A stretch of 49,353 bases of DNA. It comes from Candidatus Moraniibacteriota bacterium (GTDB taxonomy: Bacteria; Patescibacteriota; Minisyncoccia; Moranbacterales; UBA2206). The stretch is from positions 1 to 49,353 of the forward strand of contig JAAXWW010000003.1 of assembly GCA_013334765.1 (NCBI GenBank), given 5' to 3'. The notes below the pieces were generated by a model. That model worked only from the letters and a program-made list of their open reading frames with translations. It did not search any database and was not told the DNA's origin. This document shows, piece by piece, positions 48,198-49,353 of this stretch. The translations under genes and the position numbers were made by a program. How positions within the stretch are numbered: the first letter of the stretch is position 1; every line of letters starts with the position of its first letter.

Positions 48198-48836
48198 TCA
48201 AGACAGCCTCATTTCCTTCCGGATCGTCTTGTATCCCGGGATGCTTTTTCCGACCAGATTCCAGAACCGCTCCGAGTGATTGAACTCCTTGAGATGGCAA
48301 AGCTCATGCGCCACCACGTAATCGAGATATTTCTCAGGCAGGAACGCGATCTTGTAGTTATAGCTCAGCGCTCCTTTTATTGAGCAGCTTCCCCATCTGG
48401 TTTTCTGGTTCTTGATGGATATTTTGCTGTATGAAAATCCGTATATCCCGTTGATTTCCTCGACTTTTTTCTTGATGATCCTTCTGGCTTCATACTTCAT
48501 CCGCCTGTATTCGGCATCGGTTCCGTGGGAAAAAATCGATGTTTCTTCCTTTTCCTTGAATCCTTCCAATTTGTCGATTATCCAGTCGGACTTCTCAATC
48601 AGGAACTTCTCAGCACGGGAAACATATGACGCGCCGGGAACAGTCAAAGATATCCTGCCGCCAGGACGAAGAGATAGGCTGAGGCTCCTCGCCCGCCTAT
48701 TTATCCTTAAGGTATAGAAAAAGTTTTCATCATTCAGGACGATCTTCCTTTTTTCGATCATATATCGCTTGACATTATCATATCGCACATGATCCGCCTC
48801 CGCGTTTTGCGATATATTTCTTCCATTATACATCAA
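48198..48836 (-). CDS. YgjP/M48-like zinc metallopeptidase (DUF45)
   Basis: TRWGSCSIKGALSYNYKIAFLP..LDYVVAHELCHLKEFNHSERFW. Confidence 0.9.
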   Translation of the reverse strand: MMYNGRNISQNAEADHVRYDNVKRYMIEKRKIVLNDENFFYTLRINRRARSLSLSLRPGGRISLTVPGASYVSRAEKFLIEKSDWIIDKLEGFKEKEETSIFSHGTDAEYRRMKYEARRIIKKKVEEINGIYGFSYSKISIKNQKTRWGSCSIKGALSYNYKIAFLPEKYLDYVVAHELCHLKEFNHSERFWNLVGKSIPGYKTIRKEMRLS

Positions 48837-48862
48837 AAAACAGCCCCGCCATAGCGGAGCTG
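48834..48862 (-). terminator. Intrinsic terminator after the HU gene
   Basis: CAGCcCCGC/GCGGaGCTG stem, T-tract on minus. Confidence 0.85.
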
Positions 48863-48887
48863 CTTTGAAAACTTGGTTTTCCTGTCC

Positions 48888-49169
48888 TTAGAGAACGGCC
48901 TCCTTGGCAACCTTAGCCAAGCGGAATTTCACGACTGTCTTCGCAGGGATGTTGATTTTTTCTCCTGTTGCAGGATTGATTCCTGTTCTTGCTTTCCTTT
49001 TGGCTTTCACCATCTTTCCGAATCCCGGAATGGTGAACTCTCCGCTCTTCTTCACTTCAACATAAGCGAGGCTTGCTAGCTGGTCCATAAGACCTACAAC
49101 CTCTTTCTTCGCGAGACCGGACTTTTCTGCCAGTGCTCCGATGATTTGTGACTTCGTCATCTTTGCCAT
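48888..49169 (-). CDS. HU-family DNA-binding protein
   Basis: MTKSQIIGALAEKSGLAKKEVVGLMDQL..FTIPGFGKMVKAKRKARTGINPATGEKINIPAKTVVKFR; start at 49169 preferred over track start 49259. Confidence 0.93.
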   Translation of the reverse strand: MAKMTKSQIIGALAEKSGLAKKEVVGLMDQLASLAYVEVKKSGEFTIPGFGKMVKAKRKARTGINPATGEKINIPAKTVVKFRLAKVAKEAVL

Positions 49170-49301
49170 TTTGTTTAGCTTTAGATTATTTATTACCCCT
49201 ATGTATTTAATATAAGGATTTTCAAAAATTTTACAAGTGCCTTTTTTGCGGAAAGTCAATAGCCATGGACTCCGGAGGGAAAACGGCTGGCATCCGGCGG
49301 T

Positions 49302-49353
49302 TCACAGTCCCAGGCTTTCCAGGAATTTTTCCAGCTCTTTCCCTTTCATGACC
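49302..49353 (-). CDS. C-terminus of a truncated CDS (...VMKGKELEKFLESLGL)
   Basis: Open frame from the window edge to TGA at 49304-49302. Confidence 0.4.
   Translation of the reverse strand, partial: VMKGKELEKFLESLGL

Overview
This 49.4 kb window is almost entirely coding and almost entirely minus-strand. It looks like a chromosome segment of a Patescibacteria/CPR-type bacterium using the standard bacterial code (UGA acts as a stop, e.g. at the end of pheS). That placement is inferred from gene content and style, not from a phylogeny. Housekeeping blocks: an envelope/proteostasis cluster (HtrA-like, 7TM protein, ClpB, HtrA, ferredoxin, parvulin, FtsB-like, LepA); MurJ; a DUF4012/glycosyltransferase/sugar-transferase surface-polysaccharide locus; rnpB; valS; pheT/pheS; secF/secD; two Nudix genes; secA; raiA; and a murB / P-type ATPase / murC / murG / ftsW / trmD / KH-protein cell-wall cluster, followed by a YgjP-type metallopeptidase and HU. 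No tRNA, rRNA or CRISPR was recognised. Points worth a second look: (1) a set of five small orphan genes, one of them on the plus strand, each with a GAGG/GGAGG Shine-Dalgarno and its own intrinsic terminator, while the neighbouring housekeeping genes I checked lack an SD; (2) an unassigned structured RNA on the plus strand at about 34160-34445; (3) short palindromic repeats inserted in frame in valS (tandem), pheT and secD, and also present in rnpB and an intergenic spacer; (4) an HtrA paralog that has lost all three catalytic residues; (5) a parvulin domain embedded in SecD; (6) a four-helix-bundle (IVP/S23-like) gene flanked by inverted repeats that sits between pheS and pheT. All calls come from reading the sequence and the supplied ORFs; no database search was run.
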